Source of the DNA: Vibrio jasicida CAIM 1864 = LMG 25398
GTDB taxonomy: Bacteria > Pseudomonadota > Gammaproteobacteria > Enterobacterales > Vibrionaceae
Direction of reading: 5' to 3'
Assembly: GCF_000400365.1 (NCBI RefSeq)
Contig: NZ_BAOG01000063.1
Span: 215,038 to 279,037 of the forward strand
DNA: 64,000 bases
Numbering within the stretch: position 1 is the stretch's first letter; each line of letters begins with the position of its first letter. The notes beneath the pieces were generated by a model. That model was not told the DNA's origin, searched no databases, and worked only from the letters and a program-made list of their open reading frames with translations. A program made the translations under genes and the position numbers. This document shows, one piece after another, positions 1 through 8,359 of the stretch.

Positions 1-1
1 G

Positions 2-799
2 CTCGGCACTGTGTTGGTGGTGTCTGCCATCATGACTGTATTCCCATTCATTTGGTCGGCGTTGCTATCGACGCGTGACCGCACTGAAATCTTCGGCACA
101 GGCATCAGCTTTGCGATTGGCGACAGCCTCGCGGTGAACTACGCCAAGTTACTGGAAATCATGCCTTTTTGGCAGGCGATGTTTAACTCTATATACATCG
201 CGTTCCTAGGTACCACGATTTCATTGTTGTTTTGTAGCATGGGTGGTTACGCCTTTGCGGTGTACAAGTTCAAGGGAAAAAACCTGCTGTTTGGCATGCT
301 GGTTGGTTCGATGATGATTCCACCTGTATTGAGCTTGATCCCGTACTTCATGATCGTGAAGTTTCTTGGCTTACTCGATAACCACTTAGCGGTTTGGTTG
401 CCGTTCACGACCACACCATTTGGTATTTTCTTGATGCGCCAACACGTCGTGGCATCGATTCCTAAAGAGCTGTTAGAAGCGGCGAAGTTAGATGGCGCAG
501 GTGAATTCCGTACTTACTGGAGCGTGGTATTGCCACTGATGAAACCGGCGCTCGCAACCCTAGCAATCGTGCAGTTTGTCTTCTTCTGGAACATGTTTAT
601 GCAGCCACTTGTGGTTCTGACAACGCCAGAAAACTACGTGATTACGCAGGCACTGCGAAGTGTGCAGGGCATTCCGAATACGCCGTGGGGAGCGGTGATG
701 CTCGGAACCACCATCTCCATTTTACCGTTAGTGATTACTTACTTATTTGCCTCAAAACAGATGATCAGCGGCTTGACCTCTGGTGCCGTCAAGGGCTAA
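2..799 (+). CDS. Sugar ABC transporter permease (MalG/LacG type), 5' end cut by the window
   Basis: Inner-membrane permease of a carbohydrate ABC importer. The frame is open to the left edge, so the true start lies outside and about 265 residues are visible, near the usual 270-290. Several hydrophobic segments are present, and the cytoplasmic EAA loop (EAAKLDGAGEFRTYW followed by VVLPLMKPAL), which contacts the ATPase, is clear. It is followed 23 nt later by a GH1 beta-glucosidase and then by a MalK-like ATPase, so all three look co-transcribed. The partner permease and the binding protein should lie left of the window. The substrate is inferred, from the glycosidase, to be a beta-linked oligosaccharide such as cellobiose or a laminarin fragment. 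Confidence 0.93.
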   Translation, partial: LGTVLVVSAIMTVFPFIWSALLSTRDRTEIFGTGISFAIGDSLAVNYAKLLEIMPFWQAMFNSIYIAFLGTTISLLFCSMGGYAFAVYKFKGKNLLFGMLVGSMMIPPVLSLIPYFMIVKFLGLLDNHLAVWLPFTTTPFGIFLMRQHVVASIPKELLEAAKLDGAGEFRTYWSVVLPLMKPALATLAIVQFVFFWNMFMQPLVVLTTPENYVITQALRSVQGIPNTPWGAVMLGTTISILPLVITYLFASKQMISGLTSGAVKG

Positions 800-822
800 G
801 CGAAATAAAAGGTTTTATAACA

Positions 823-2172
823 ATGAATAAATTCCAACTACCACAAGATTCAAAATTACGTAGCCCAGAGTTCTTATTTGGTGTCGCAACCTCTTCTTAT
901 CAGATTGAAGGCGGTGCGCAGCTAGGTGGTCGTACACCTTCGATTTGGGACACGTTTTGCAATAAGCCAGGCGCAGTTGATAACGCAGACAATGGCGACG
1001 TTGCATGTGATCACTTCCATTTGTGGAAACAAGACATCGAGATGATCCAAGGTTTGGGTGTGGGCGCTTACCGTCTATCGATGGCGTGGCCTCGCATCAT
1101 TCCTGAAGATGGTAAGGTGAATGAAGAAGGCTTGAAGTTCTATGAGCAAATCATCGATGAGTGCCACGCTCGCGGTTTGAAGGTTTTCGTGACTCTATAC
1201 CACTGGGACCTACCTCAATACTTAGAAGACAAAGGCGGTTGGCTAAACCGAGAAACAGCTTACAAGTTTGAGGAATACGCGAAGGTAGTTAGTGCTTACT
1301 TCGGTGATAAGATAGATTCATACGCAACATTAAACGAACCGTTCTGCTCTGCTTATTTAGGTTACCGCTGGGGTGAACATGCTCCGGGTCTTAAGGGGGA
1401 ACGTGAAGGTTTCTTGTCTGCGCACCACTTGATGTTGGCCCATGGTCTTGCGATTCCACACATGCGTAAGAATGCACCCAATGCGATGCACGGTTGTGTC
1501 TTCAATGCGACGCCAGCTTACCCATACAGTGACGCAGACATTGGTGCGGCAGAATACAGTGATGCAGAAGGCTACCATTGGTTTATGGACCCAGTACTGA
1601 AGGGGGAATACCCTCAAATTGTGTTGGATCGTCAGGCGCATAACCTACCTATGATTCTGGAAGGTGACCTCGATATTATTCAAACTGACTTGGACTTTAT
1701 TGGCATTAACTTCTACACCCGTTGTGTGGTGCGCTACAACGAACATGGCGATATTGAAACAGTACCTCAACCGGAGCAAGAGCACACATTCATTGGTTGG
1801 GAAATTCACCCACAAGCGCTAACGGATTTACTCCTGCGTTTGAATGACCGTTACCCGAACCTACCACCACTTTACATCACTGAAAACGGCGCGGCTGGTG
1901 ATGACCATTGCATTGACGGCGAAGTGAATGATGAGCAACGTGTGCGTTACTTCCAGCAGCACCTAGAAGCGCTAGATGCTGCTATTAAGGCTGGTGTGAA
2001 GGTCGATGGTTACTTCGCTTGGAGCCTAATGGATAACTTTGAGTGGGCTTATGGTTATAAGCAGCGCTTTGGCATTGTTCACGTGGATTACCAAACGCAA
2101 AAACGCACCTTAAAAGCGAGCGCAATTGCTTATCGCAACATGCTGCTAGATCGAGCAGAGGAGAACCAGTAA
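823..2172 (+). CDS. GH1 family beta-glucosidase
   Basis: Cytoplasmic beta-glucosidase, 449 residues, typical GH1 length. The N-terminal signature FLFGVATSSYQIEGG is present. The acid/base glutamate is E172 in TLNEPF and the nucleophile is E354 in YITENGAA. The C-terminal W-S-L-M-D-N-F-E-W segment matches the GH1 substrate site. An upstream extension to position 685 would overlap the permease gene; the ATG at 823 gives the natural GH1 N-terminus, although its ribosome site is weak, suggesting translational coupling. No signal peptide, so it should hydrolyse imported oligosaccharides. Its stop shares one base with the ATPase start (TAATG). A 6-phospho-beta-glucosidase is less likely because the transporter is ABC rather than PTS. 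Confidence 0.95.
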   Translation: MNKFQLPQDSKLRSPEFLFGVATSSYQIEGGAQLGGRTPSIWDTFCNKPGAVDNADNGDVACDHFHLWKQDIEMIQGLGVGAYRLSMAWPRIIPEDGKVNEEGLKFYEQIIDECHARGLKVFVTLYHWDLPQYLEDKGGWLNRETAYKFEEYAKVVSAYFGDKIDSYATLNEPFCSAYLGYRWGEHAPGLKGEREGFLSAHHLMLAHGLAIPHMRKNAPNAMHGCVFNATPAYPYSDADIGAAEYSDAEGYHWFMDPVLKGEYPQIVLDRQAHNLPMILEGDLDIIQTDLDFIGINFYTRCVVRYNEHGDIETVPQPEQEHTFIGWEIHPQALTDLLLRLNDRYPNLPPLYITENGAAGDDHCIDGEVNDEQRVRYFQQHLEALDAAIKAGVKVDGYFAWSLMDNFEWAYGYKQRFGIVHVDYQTQKRTLKASAIAYRNMLLDRAEENQ

Positions 2173-3266
2173 TGGCAAAAGTCGAATTCAAAAACATCAA
2201 GAAATCCTACGATGATGTTGAGGTTGTGAAACACTTCGACTTTACGGTTCAAGATGGCGAGTTTGTGGTTTTTCTCGGTCCTTCGGGCTGTGGTAAGTCG
2301 ACTACACTACGTATGCTTGCGGGGTTGGAAAGCATCACTGGTGGTGAGATTTACGTCGGTGACAAGTTGATGAACAAAGTCGATGCCAAAGACCGTGACC
2401 TTGCGATGGTGTTCCAAAGTTATGCACTGTACCCACATATGACGGTTTACGAGAACATCGCTTTTGCCCTTAAGCTAAAAGGGATGTCAAAAGATCAAAT
2501 CGATGTCGAAGTACGCAAAGCTGCGAAAATGCTTGAGCTTGACGCGTTATTAGAACGTAAGCCAAAAGAGTTGTCTGGTGGTCAACGTCAACGCGTGGCA
2601 ATGGGTCGTGCAATGGTACGTACGCCAAAAGTATTCCTGTTTGATGAGCCTTTGTCGAACCTAGATGCCAAGTTACGTGGCGTCATGCGTGAAGAGATCA
2701 AACACCTTCACCGTGAACTGAAGACCACTACCATTTACGTGACACATGATCAGATTGAAGCCATGACATTGGCGGATCGCATCGTGATTCTAAAAGATGG
2801 TTATGTGGCTCAGGTCGGTACACCAACAGAAGTGTTCCAACGCCCGGCAAACAAATTTGTGGCTCAGTTTATTGGTAACCCATCAATGAACATGCTGGAT
2901 GCGAAGCTAGTGGGTGAGGAAGGCAACTGGGAAGTGGAATTGGGCGAGGTTCGTATTCCGTTGCCAGAACGTTTTAAAGCGCATGCGTCTAAGAACTTAG
3001 CTTTGCACTTTGGTGTTCGTCCAACGGATATCCATCTGCGTGCAGAACAGGTCGATCACGATCGCGTACTGCCATTCCCTGTCAAAATTAAAGACAAGGA
3101 GCTACTAGGCGCCAGCATTCTATTGAAGACTGAAATCGCGGGCCAGCCTTTGATGGTGGAAACTCAAGCCGCAGAAGTGGATGTGGACACACTCACACTT
3201 TACTTAGATTTGGATGCTATTCATCTATTTGATGCGCTGAGTGAAAACTCGCTCGCAACATTCTAA
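2172..3266 (+). CDS. Sugar ABC transporter ATP-binding protein (MalK/MsmK/UgpC family)
   Basis: ATPase subunit of the carbohydrate importer, 364 residues, normal for the MalK group. Walker A GPSGCGKST is at 36-44, the Q-loop near 82, the signature LSGGQ at 134-138, Walker B VFLFDEP at 154-160, and the switch histidine lies in THDQIEAMTLADR. The C-terminal ~130 residues form the TOBE/OB regulatory domain typical of sugar importers. The start codon overlaps the stop of the beta-glucosidase gene by one base, which implies coupled translation. Such ATPases sometimes serve several sugar importers, so it need not be exclusive to this operon. Confidence 0.95.
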   Translation: MAKVEFKNIKKSYDDVEVVKHFDFTVQDGEFVVFLGPSGCGKSTTLRMLAGLESITGGEIYVGDKLMNKVDAKDRDLAMVFQSYALYPHMTVYENIAFALKLKGMSKDQIDVEVRKAAKMLELDALLERKPKELSGGQRQRVAMGRAMVRTPKVFLFDEPLSNLDAKLRGVMREEIKHLHRELKTTTIYVTHDQIEAMTLADRIVILKDGYVAQVGTPTEVFQRPANKFVAQFIGNPSMNMLDAKLVGEEGNWEVELGEVRIPLPERFKAHASKNLALHFGVRPTDIHLRAEQVDHDRVLPFPVKIKDKELLGASILLKTEIAGQPLMVETQAAEVDVDTLTLYLDLDAIHLFDALSENSLATF

Positions 3267-3281
3267 ATCCCCGATATGAAA

Positions 3282-3305
3282 GCCAGTGCGCGTTTGCGTA
3301 CTGGC
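3282..3305 (+). terminator. Hairpin after the sugar operon
   Basis: A 9-bp stem (GCCAGTGCG against CGTACTGGC, one G-T pair) with a 6-nt loop lies 15 nt after the ATPase stop. There is no good T-run after it, so it may be a weak terminator or an mRNA-end stabiliser before the regulator gene. Confidence 0.45.
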
Positions 3306-3400
3306 GACTTATCTAGTTCTCATTTCCCTTATCAAAACGTTGTCGCGCTCCCCGTCGCAACTTATATTTTTATTATTAGCTTGCTGGGAAAATTCCTACA

Positions 3401-4423
3401 ATGAAAAAAAATAAAAAAGCGGCATCCATTTATGATGTGGCAAAGTTGGCGGGGGTTTCCCCGAGTACCGTTTCACGTTTCCTCAATCGCACGACGTATG
3501 TCTCTGACGAGAAAAGTCAGAATATTGAAAAGGCGATCAAATCACTCGGTTACAAACCGAACTATCAAATGGGACAGGGCACCAATACGCGTTCAATGAC
3601 GATAGGTGTGCTGATCCAGCATCCTGAAAGTCCACACTCCAGTCGTATCTTGAATGACATGGAAAAGGGGCTCAATGCTCAGGGGTATTCACTTGTGATT
3701 GCTACAGGGCATTGGCAGCGTTCACTGGAATCTCATGCTTTGGAGTATTTGGCAAAGAGTAATGTAGACGGTGTAATCATCGTGACGGGCAGTTTAACGG
3801 AAGAGCAGATTCTCGATTATGCCCAGCGAATTCCCGTCGTTGCTGTTGGATATGACGTGATAGGTGACAAGGTTCGATCGATAAATATAGATAATGTATT
3901 GGGCGGATACATGGCGACGCTGCATCTAATGCAACAGGGCCATGTGAATATCGCCCATATCAAAGGGTTGTTGAATCAACCGGATGCGGTGGCTCGTTTT
4001 GTGGGATACAAAAATGCCCTGCAAGAAGCAGGTATTAAAGTGTTGCCAAAATTGGTCAAGCAAGGCGATTTCAGCAGTGAAACCGGTTATGAAAAAACCG
4101 TTGAGTTGATTGAATCGAAAGTGCACTTTTCAGCACTGTTTGCTGCCAATGACCAAACGGCCTATGGGGCGATAAAGGCATTGCATGATCATGGTATTCG
4201 TGTGCCTCAAGATGTCTCTGTGATTGGTTTTGATGACTTGCCAACTTCGCAATATTTCACACCTGCGCTTACCACAATGCGTCAACCGATTGAAGAAGTT
4301 GGTGCAGTTTGTGCTGAGTCCATTCTCAATTTGTTGAGCGGAGATAGGCACGAAGTTCGTCTACCACCGATTGATCTGATTGTCCGTCAATCGACTGTGT
4401 CTAAGTTTCGTTCTCCGAGTTAA
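3401..4423 (+). CDS. LacI family transcriptional regulator
   Basis: DNA-binding sugar-responsive regulator, 340 residues. The LacI helix-turn-helix is at about 10-29 (IYDVAKLAGVSPSTVSRFLN), followed by the hinge helix and a periplasmic-binding-protein-like effector domain containing ALFAANDQTAYGAIKAL and VSVIGFDDLP, both typical of LacI/GalR. It lies 134 nt downstream of the ABC/GH1 operon on the same strand and most likely represses that operon in the absence of its sugar. No obvious LacI-type palindrome was found in the visible part; the operon promoter lies left of the window. Its N-terminus is lysine-rich. Confidence 0.93.
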   Translation: MKKNKKAASIYDVAKLAGVSPSTVSRFLNRTTYVSDEKSQNIEKAIKSLGYKPNYQMGQGTNTRSMTIGVLIQHPESPHSSRILNDMEKGLNAQGYSLVIATGHWQRSLESHALEYLAKSNVDGVIIVTGSLTEEQILDYAQRIPVVAVGYDVIGDKVRSINIDNVLGGYMATLHLMQQGHVNIAHIKGLLNQPDAVARFVGYKNALQEAGIKVLPKLVKQGDFSSETGYEKTVELIESKVHFSALFAANDQTAYGAIKALHDHGIRVPQDVSVIGFDDLPTSQYFTPALTTMRQPIEEVGAVCAESILNLLSGDRHEVRLPPIDLIVRQSTVSKFRSPS

Positions 4424-4516
4424 AGTGCGTCTCTAATCCATTAGAAAATATTTTGCGAAACAGGCGAAATATCGCTGTATTTGTGACCAAAGTCCGTCTA
4501 GAATTCGCGCCTGCAT

Positions 4517-4544
4517 TTTGTTGATTAAATACACAATCAACAAA
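4517..4544. promoter_or_regulatory. Perfect 10-bp inverted repeat upstream of the MATE gene
   Basis: Arms TTTGTTGATT (4517-4526) and AATCAACAAA (4535-4544) are exact complements around an 8-nt spacer. It sits 89 nt before the MATE start codon and about 95 nt after the LacI stop, in a region with no gene. Arm length and spacing fit an operator for a dimeric regulator. The cognate regulator is unknown; the preceding LacI protein is a candidate only by position. Confidence 0.5.
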
Positions 4545-4576
4545 CATAGCCAAATTCTAAGAAATCTAATTTTTTG

Positions 4577-4606
4577 AACTGCCTCACAGTTTTCTGTGGG
4601 GCAGTT
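4577..4606 (+). terminator. Leader hairpin just before the MATE gene
   Basis: A 13-bp stem (AACTGCCTCACAG against CTGTGGGGCAGTT, one G-T pair) with a TTTT loop is followed by TTAG. It ends 26 nt before the MATE start codon. It could terminate lacI read-through or act as an attenuator or 5'-leader structure for the MATE gene; the T-run is short. Confidence 0.5.
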
Positions 4607-4632
4607 TTAGTTGTAGGAAAGGTCCCAAACAC

Positions 4633-5973
4633 ATGCCTAAAAGCCAGAATATCAACCAACGTATGTCCATCGTGGCATTGGCTTGGCCGATACTTGTCGA
4701 AATTTTGCTACGGACGGCTTTAGGAACCAGTGACGTATTCATGTTGAGTGGTTACTCAGACAAAGCCGTGTCTGCGGTCGGCGTTATCACTCAATTAACG
4801 TTTTTCCTGATCATCGTATCCACCTTTGTCAGTAGTGGCACGGGCATTTTGATTGCGCAATATAACGGTGCAGGGCGTGAAAGAGAGTCGGTCGATGTCG
4901 GTGTCGCCAGTGTTGCGTTATCGGTCATTGTTGGTGCGTTCTTAAGTGTACTCGCCGTGATTGGCGCGGTTTTCTTCTTACCGTATTACGGCTTAGAAGC
5001 TCAGGTTGAGCAATATGCGCGCGAGTACCTGCTGATCAGCGGTGCGATGACGTTCAACGTCACCATCGGTATCGTCTTTACCACGATTCTGCGTAGCCAC
5101 GGTTATTCACGCTCACCAATGGTAGTGAACCTGATCTCTGGTGTGTTCAACATCATCGGTAACTACATTGCACTTTATCAGCCATTTGGCGTGCCTGTTT
5201 ATGGAGTAGAGGGCGTAGCGGTTGCAACGGTAGTTAGCCAAGTCATTGGTACGTTATTGTTGGGCGTGATTTTGAAACGCAGCAGCATTGAACTGCCTAT
5301 GTCCAAGGTAAAACAAGTGCCGAAAGACGTGTTCAAGAAGATCTTAAAAATCGGTGGAATGAACGCGGGTGAGGTGCTGTCTTACAACATGGCGCAGATC
5401 TGTATCGTGTATTTTGTAGTGCAAATGGGGACGTCATCACTTGCGGCGTTTACTTATGCGCAAAACATCGCGCGTTTCTCGTTCGCCTTTGCGTTGGCCA
5501 TTGGACAGGCGGCTCAAATTCAGACTGGCTATTACATAGGTAAAGGTTGGGTAACCAGTATTCTGAAACGCGTGCAGATTTATTTCTTAGTTGGCTTTGC
5601 TGCATCAACGGCGGCAACGTGTTTGATCTACCTGTTCCACGAAGAGATTTTGAGTGTATTTACCGATCAGCCTGAAATCTTGGCATTGGCAGGCGCATTG
5701 GTGATGGGCTCAATCGTGCTAGAAGCGGGCCGCGTGTTTAACCTTATCTTCATCTCGGCACTGAAAGGCGCTGGAGATATCAAGTTCCCAGTACAGATGG
5801 GTATTCTGAGCATGTGGGGCTTGGGTGTGGTGTTTTCTTACCTCTTCGGTATTCATTTGGGTTACGGCGTGATTGGTGCTTGGATGGCGATTGCGCTGGA
5901 TGAATGGGTACGCGGTATCATCATGGCAAGACGCTGGCGCTCTCAAGTGTGGACGAAGTTTAAGGTGAGTTAA
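4633..5973 (+). CDS. MATE family efflux transporter
   Basis: Inner-membrane multidrug/toxin antiporter, 446 residues, about 12 hydrophobic segments in two similar halves as expected for MATE (NorM/DinF) proteins. Typical elements are the N-terminal AWPILVEILLRTALGTSDVFMLS and the family-like IGNYIALYQPFGVPVYGVEG region in the first half. Coupling to Na+ or H+ and the substrate cannot be read from sequence. An AGGAAAG ribosome site lies 10 nt upstream of the ATG. It is preceded by an inverted repeat and a hairpin and ends at a strong bidirectional terminator, so it is probably transcribed alone. Confidence 0.93.
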   Translation: MPKSQNINQRMSIVALAWPILVEILLRTALGTSDVFMLSGYSDKAVSAVGVITQLTFFLIIVSTFVSSGTGILIAQYNGAGRERESVDVGVASVALSVIVGAFLSVLAVIGAVFFLPYYGLEAQVEQYAREYLLISGAMTFNVTIGIVFTTILRSHGYSRSPMVVNLISGVFNIIGNYIALYQPFGVPVYGVEGVAVATVVSQVIGTLLLGVILKRSSIELPMSKVKQVPKDVFKKILKIGGMNAGEVLSYNMAQICIVYFVVQMGTSSLAAFTYAQNIARFSFAFALAIGQAAQIQTGYYIGKGWVTSILKRVQIYFLVGFAASTAATCLIYLFHEEILSVFTDQPEILALAGALVMGSIVLEAGRVFNLIFISALKGAGDIKFPVQMGILSMWGLGVVFSYLFGIHLGYGVIGAWMAIALDEWVRGIIMARRWRSQVWTKFKVS

Positions 5974-5993
5974 CCTTATCTCGCTCTAAACGT

Positions 5994-6023
5994 AAAAAAG
6001 GCACTGAAATTCAGTGCCTTTTT
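5994..6023. terminator. Bidirectional intrinsic terminator
   Basis: Perfect 8-bp stem GGCACTGA/TCAGTGCC with a 3-nt loop, flanked by six A on the left and five T on the right. It separates the converging MATE and pseudouridine synthase genes and can serve both. Confidence 0.9.
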
Positions 6024-6051
6024 GCTATCTATTCTGCATTGATAAGTCGTT

Positions 6052-7731
6052 TTAAAACTCACACTCTGCTTGGAAACACATACGCTCTTTGCTGTATGGA
6101 TGGTCTAACTCCAACATCTCAGCGTGCAAATGCAGGCGGTTGGCTTTTTCGCCATACAAGCCGTCACCAACCATTGCCATGTTCAATCCCATGTGGTGGG
6201 CGCTGTGTACACGAAGCTGGTGGGTTCGCCCTGTTTTCGGGTACATGTATACCTTGCTGCGTCCGTCTTTCACTTCAATCAGTTGCCAGTAAGTTTCAGC
6301 GGTCTTACCGTGTTCAAAGCACACCAGTTGACGTGGACGGTCATCTGGATCGCCACGCATCGGCAGCGAGATTTCACCTTCAGGTTCGGTTAACACGCCT
6401 TCTAACAGCGCCATATAACGCTTTTGTACGCCACGTGTGATGAATTGCTTTTGCAGGCTCTTGTTGGCGCGTTTGGTTAAAGCAAACACCAAAATCCCCG
6501 AAGTTGCCATATCCAAGCGATGAATCACGAACGGCCCTTCGACATCAGGGAACATGGCTTGCAGGCGTGTGTACGCTGAATCCTTGATGGTTTTGCCCGG
6601 AACGGAAAGCAGACCTGAAGGCTTGTTGACGATCACCATGGCTTCGTCTTGGAAGAGAATTTCCAGCTCTTTATCTTCTGCCCAGTTTTCTGCTAATGGG
6701 TTTGGTTCCACATCCAAGCCTTGCAGCATGTGCCCCAAAATCGGTTGGCATTTGCTGTTGCAAGATGGGTAGAACTTCTTGTGCTGGCGCACTTCCGACT
6801 TCGGTGAGACGCCCCACCAAAATTCAGCCAACGCAAGCGGTTGGTAGCCATGTTTGTATGCGAACTGAAGCAGTTTCGGCGCTGCACATTCACCTGCACC
6901 TGCTGGTGGTACTGGGTTGGTGGTAGGAGCAAAAATGTCCACCAAATCGCGCTCGGCACTGTGGTTGTCCAAGAAGCGGTATTGCTTATGCAGTTTGTGC
7001 TGCAGCGCATTAGACAAATCTTTGCGCTGCTCTTTAAGTTCTGCCAGTTTTTGTTCTAGCTCAGTTAAGCGCGCTTCTTTGATTGCTAGCTTTTCGTCCC
7101 AAGCCTGTTTGAGGTACTTGAGGACATTCTTCTCGGCCACACTTTGTTTACCCAAATCATCCAGTAGCACTGTCAGATCTTCTGGACTCAGAGTTTGTTC
7201 ACCTTGTTTGCGTTGCTGTTTTCGCTCCGCACGACCAGCAATCATCACTTGGCGATGGGCATTCTCTTCTTGCTGATACGCTTCACGGTCTGCTTTGATT
7301 TCTGCTTTAAGTTGTGCCAGTTCAGGGTTGGCAGCAAAGGCTTTGTATTCCGCGTTCGCAGCATTAATGGCATCTGTCTCACCCCGGAAGAAACCTTCTT
7401 CTGTCAGCATGTCGAATACGGGTGGAACAAAACCTGGAAGCAAGTTTTGATCGGCAATCTTGCCTGAGAATGCACTGAAATAACCAAGCACACCTTGCAG
7501 GTTACGCACTAGCAAAACACCGAACATCTTGCCACGTCCATTTTGCTCATCCTCAAGACCAAAATCGTGTTCGAAGTCAGTTTGTGTTGTGAGGTGCTGC
7601 TGTAATTGCTCGGCAGCCAACACACATAATGGGTGAGGCGTGTAGTAGAACGGAAACGTAAACTGCGCCGGCAAGTCGTAGCCAGAAATGTCCGCAGTAA
7701 ATCGAGTAAAGCATTGTTCAGGCGAGTGCAT
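6052..7731 (-). CDS. RluA family pseudouridine synthase with long N-terminal extension
   Basis: RNA pseudouridine synthase, 559 residues, about twice the length of RluA itself. The catalytic domain is C-terminal (about 355-550), with the RluA signature HRLDMATSGILVFAL; the catalytic aspartate is D407 in HRLD. Residues about 140-260 are charged and heptad-like, predicting a coiled coil (EARLTELEQKLAELKEQRKD). Residues 1-140 carry no motif I recognise. A Cys-containing stretch (CNSKCQP) lies about 325-331 just before the catalytic domain. The RNA target (rRNA or tRNA) cannot be assigned. It is a single gene between converging and diverging neighbours. Confidence 0.9.
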   Translation of the reverse strand: MHSPEQCFTRFTADISGYDLPAQFTFPFYYTPHPLCVLAAEQLQQHLTTQTDFEHDFGLEDEQNGRGKMFGVLLVRNLQGVLGYFSAFSGKIADQNLLPGFVPPVFDMLTEEGFFRGETDAINAANAEYKAFAANPELAQLKAEIKADREAYQQEENAHRQVMIAGRAERKQQRKQGEQTLSPEDLTVLLDDLGKQSVAEKNVLKYLKQAWDEKLAIKEARLTELEQKLAELKEQRKDLSNALQHKLHKQYRFLDNHSAERDLVDIFAPTTNPVPPAGAGECAAPKLLQFAYKHGYQPLALAEFWWGVSPKSEVRQHKKFYPSCNSKCQPILGHMLQGLDVEPNPLAENWAEDKELEILFQDEAMVIVNKPSGLLSVPGKTIKDSAYTRLQAMFPDVEGPFVIHRLDMATSGILVFALTKRANKSLQKQFITRGVQKRYMALLEGVLTEPEGEISLPMRGDPDDRPRQLVCFEHGKTAETYWQLIEVKDGRSKVYMYPKTGRTHQLRVHSAHHMGLNMAMVGDGLYGEKANRLHLHAEMLELDHPYSKERMCFQAECEF

Positions 7732-7977
7732 GAGAGTGAGTCCGCGCGAAATAAAAATCGAGCACGGATTGTACCTGTTTTGGCAGTGATTGCTATTCGA
7801 AGGCGCTCCTGAGCTAGCTGTGTCGGCTTGCCTTTACTTTCTATCTCAATGATTTTCATCGCTTAGAGCGCAGAAATCAGGATTGCGTTTGAAATGATTA
7901 ATTTGAGTGATGTACTGTCTTGATTGATTAGTAAAGGCGTAGTTCTCAAATGACTCATTAGATGCAAAAGGAAAAGC

Positions 7978-8328
7978 ATGTCTAAACTGGTGTTGGCATT
8001 GATACGATTTTATCAACGCTATCTTTCCCCACACAAAGGCTTCCGCTGCGCTCATGCGGTGTATTACGGCACGGATTCTTGTTCTGCTGCCATCAGCAAA
8101 ATGATTCAACGCAAGGGAGTGATCTCTAGCTATAGCAGCGTTCAAAACCAATTCGAACGCTGTCGACATGCGCATCAACGTCTGCAAAATGGGGATTCTT
8201 CCCATAACCGAAAAAGGCGTAAGAACAAAGACTCATCTTGTGTGACAGATATGGGGTGCAACTCTTTGGACTGTCTTCCTAGTGATGCGTGTAGCGGTGG
8301 TAATGATTCATCTTGTAGTTGTTGGTAA
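7978..8328 (+). CDS. YidD-like membrane protein insertion factor with Cys-rich tail
   Basis: The first 45 residues resemble YidD (old name DUF37): LALIRFYQRYLSP followed by GFRCAHAVYYGTDSCS. YidD sits at the inner membrane near YidC and aids insertion of membrane proteins. Canonical YidD is about 70-85 residues with a CRFxPTCSxYA motif; here the second cysteine block is altered (YGTDSCSAA) and the protein runs to 116 residues with a cysteine/serine-rich tail (six or more Cys in the last 30 residues). A strong AAGGAAAAGC ribosome site precedes the ATG. The DUF3137 gene follows 31 nt later. It may be a diverged paralogue rather than the housekeeping YidD. Confidence 0.75.
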   Translation: MSKLVLALIRFYQRYLSPHKGFRCAHAVYYGTDSCSAAISKMIQRKGVISSYSSVQNQFERCRHAHQRLQNGDSSHNRKRRKNKDSSCVTDMGCNSLDCLPSDACSGGNDSSCSCW

Positions 8329-8359
8329 TGGACTCAACTCTAAAAATGAAAGGAAAGTG

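Noticed and set aside
6039..7467. Several + strand frames of 60-130 residues opposite the pseudouridine synthase
   Set aside because: They are antisense shadows of a well-supported gene, with low-complexity cysteine/serine content.
7509..8205. − strand frames of 116 and 119 residues around the YidD-like gene
   Set aside because: One is an alternative frame of the pseudouridine synthase 5' end and the other is antisense to the YidD-like gene; neither has a ribosome site or recognisable domain.
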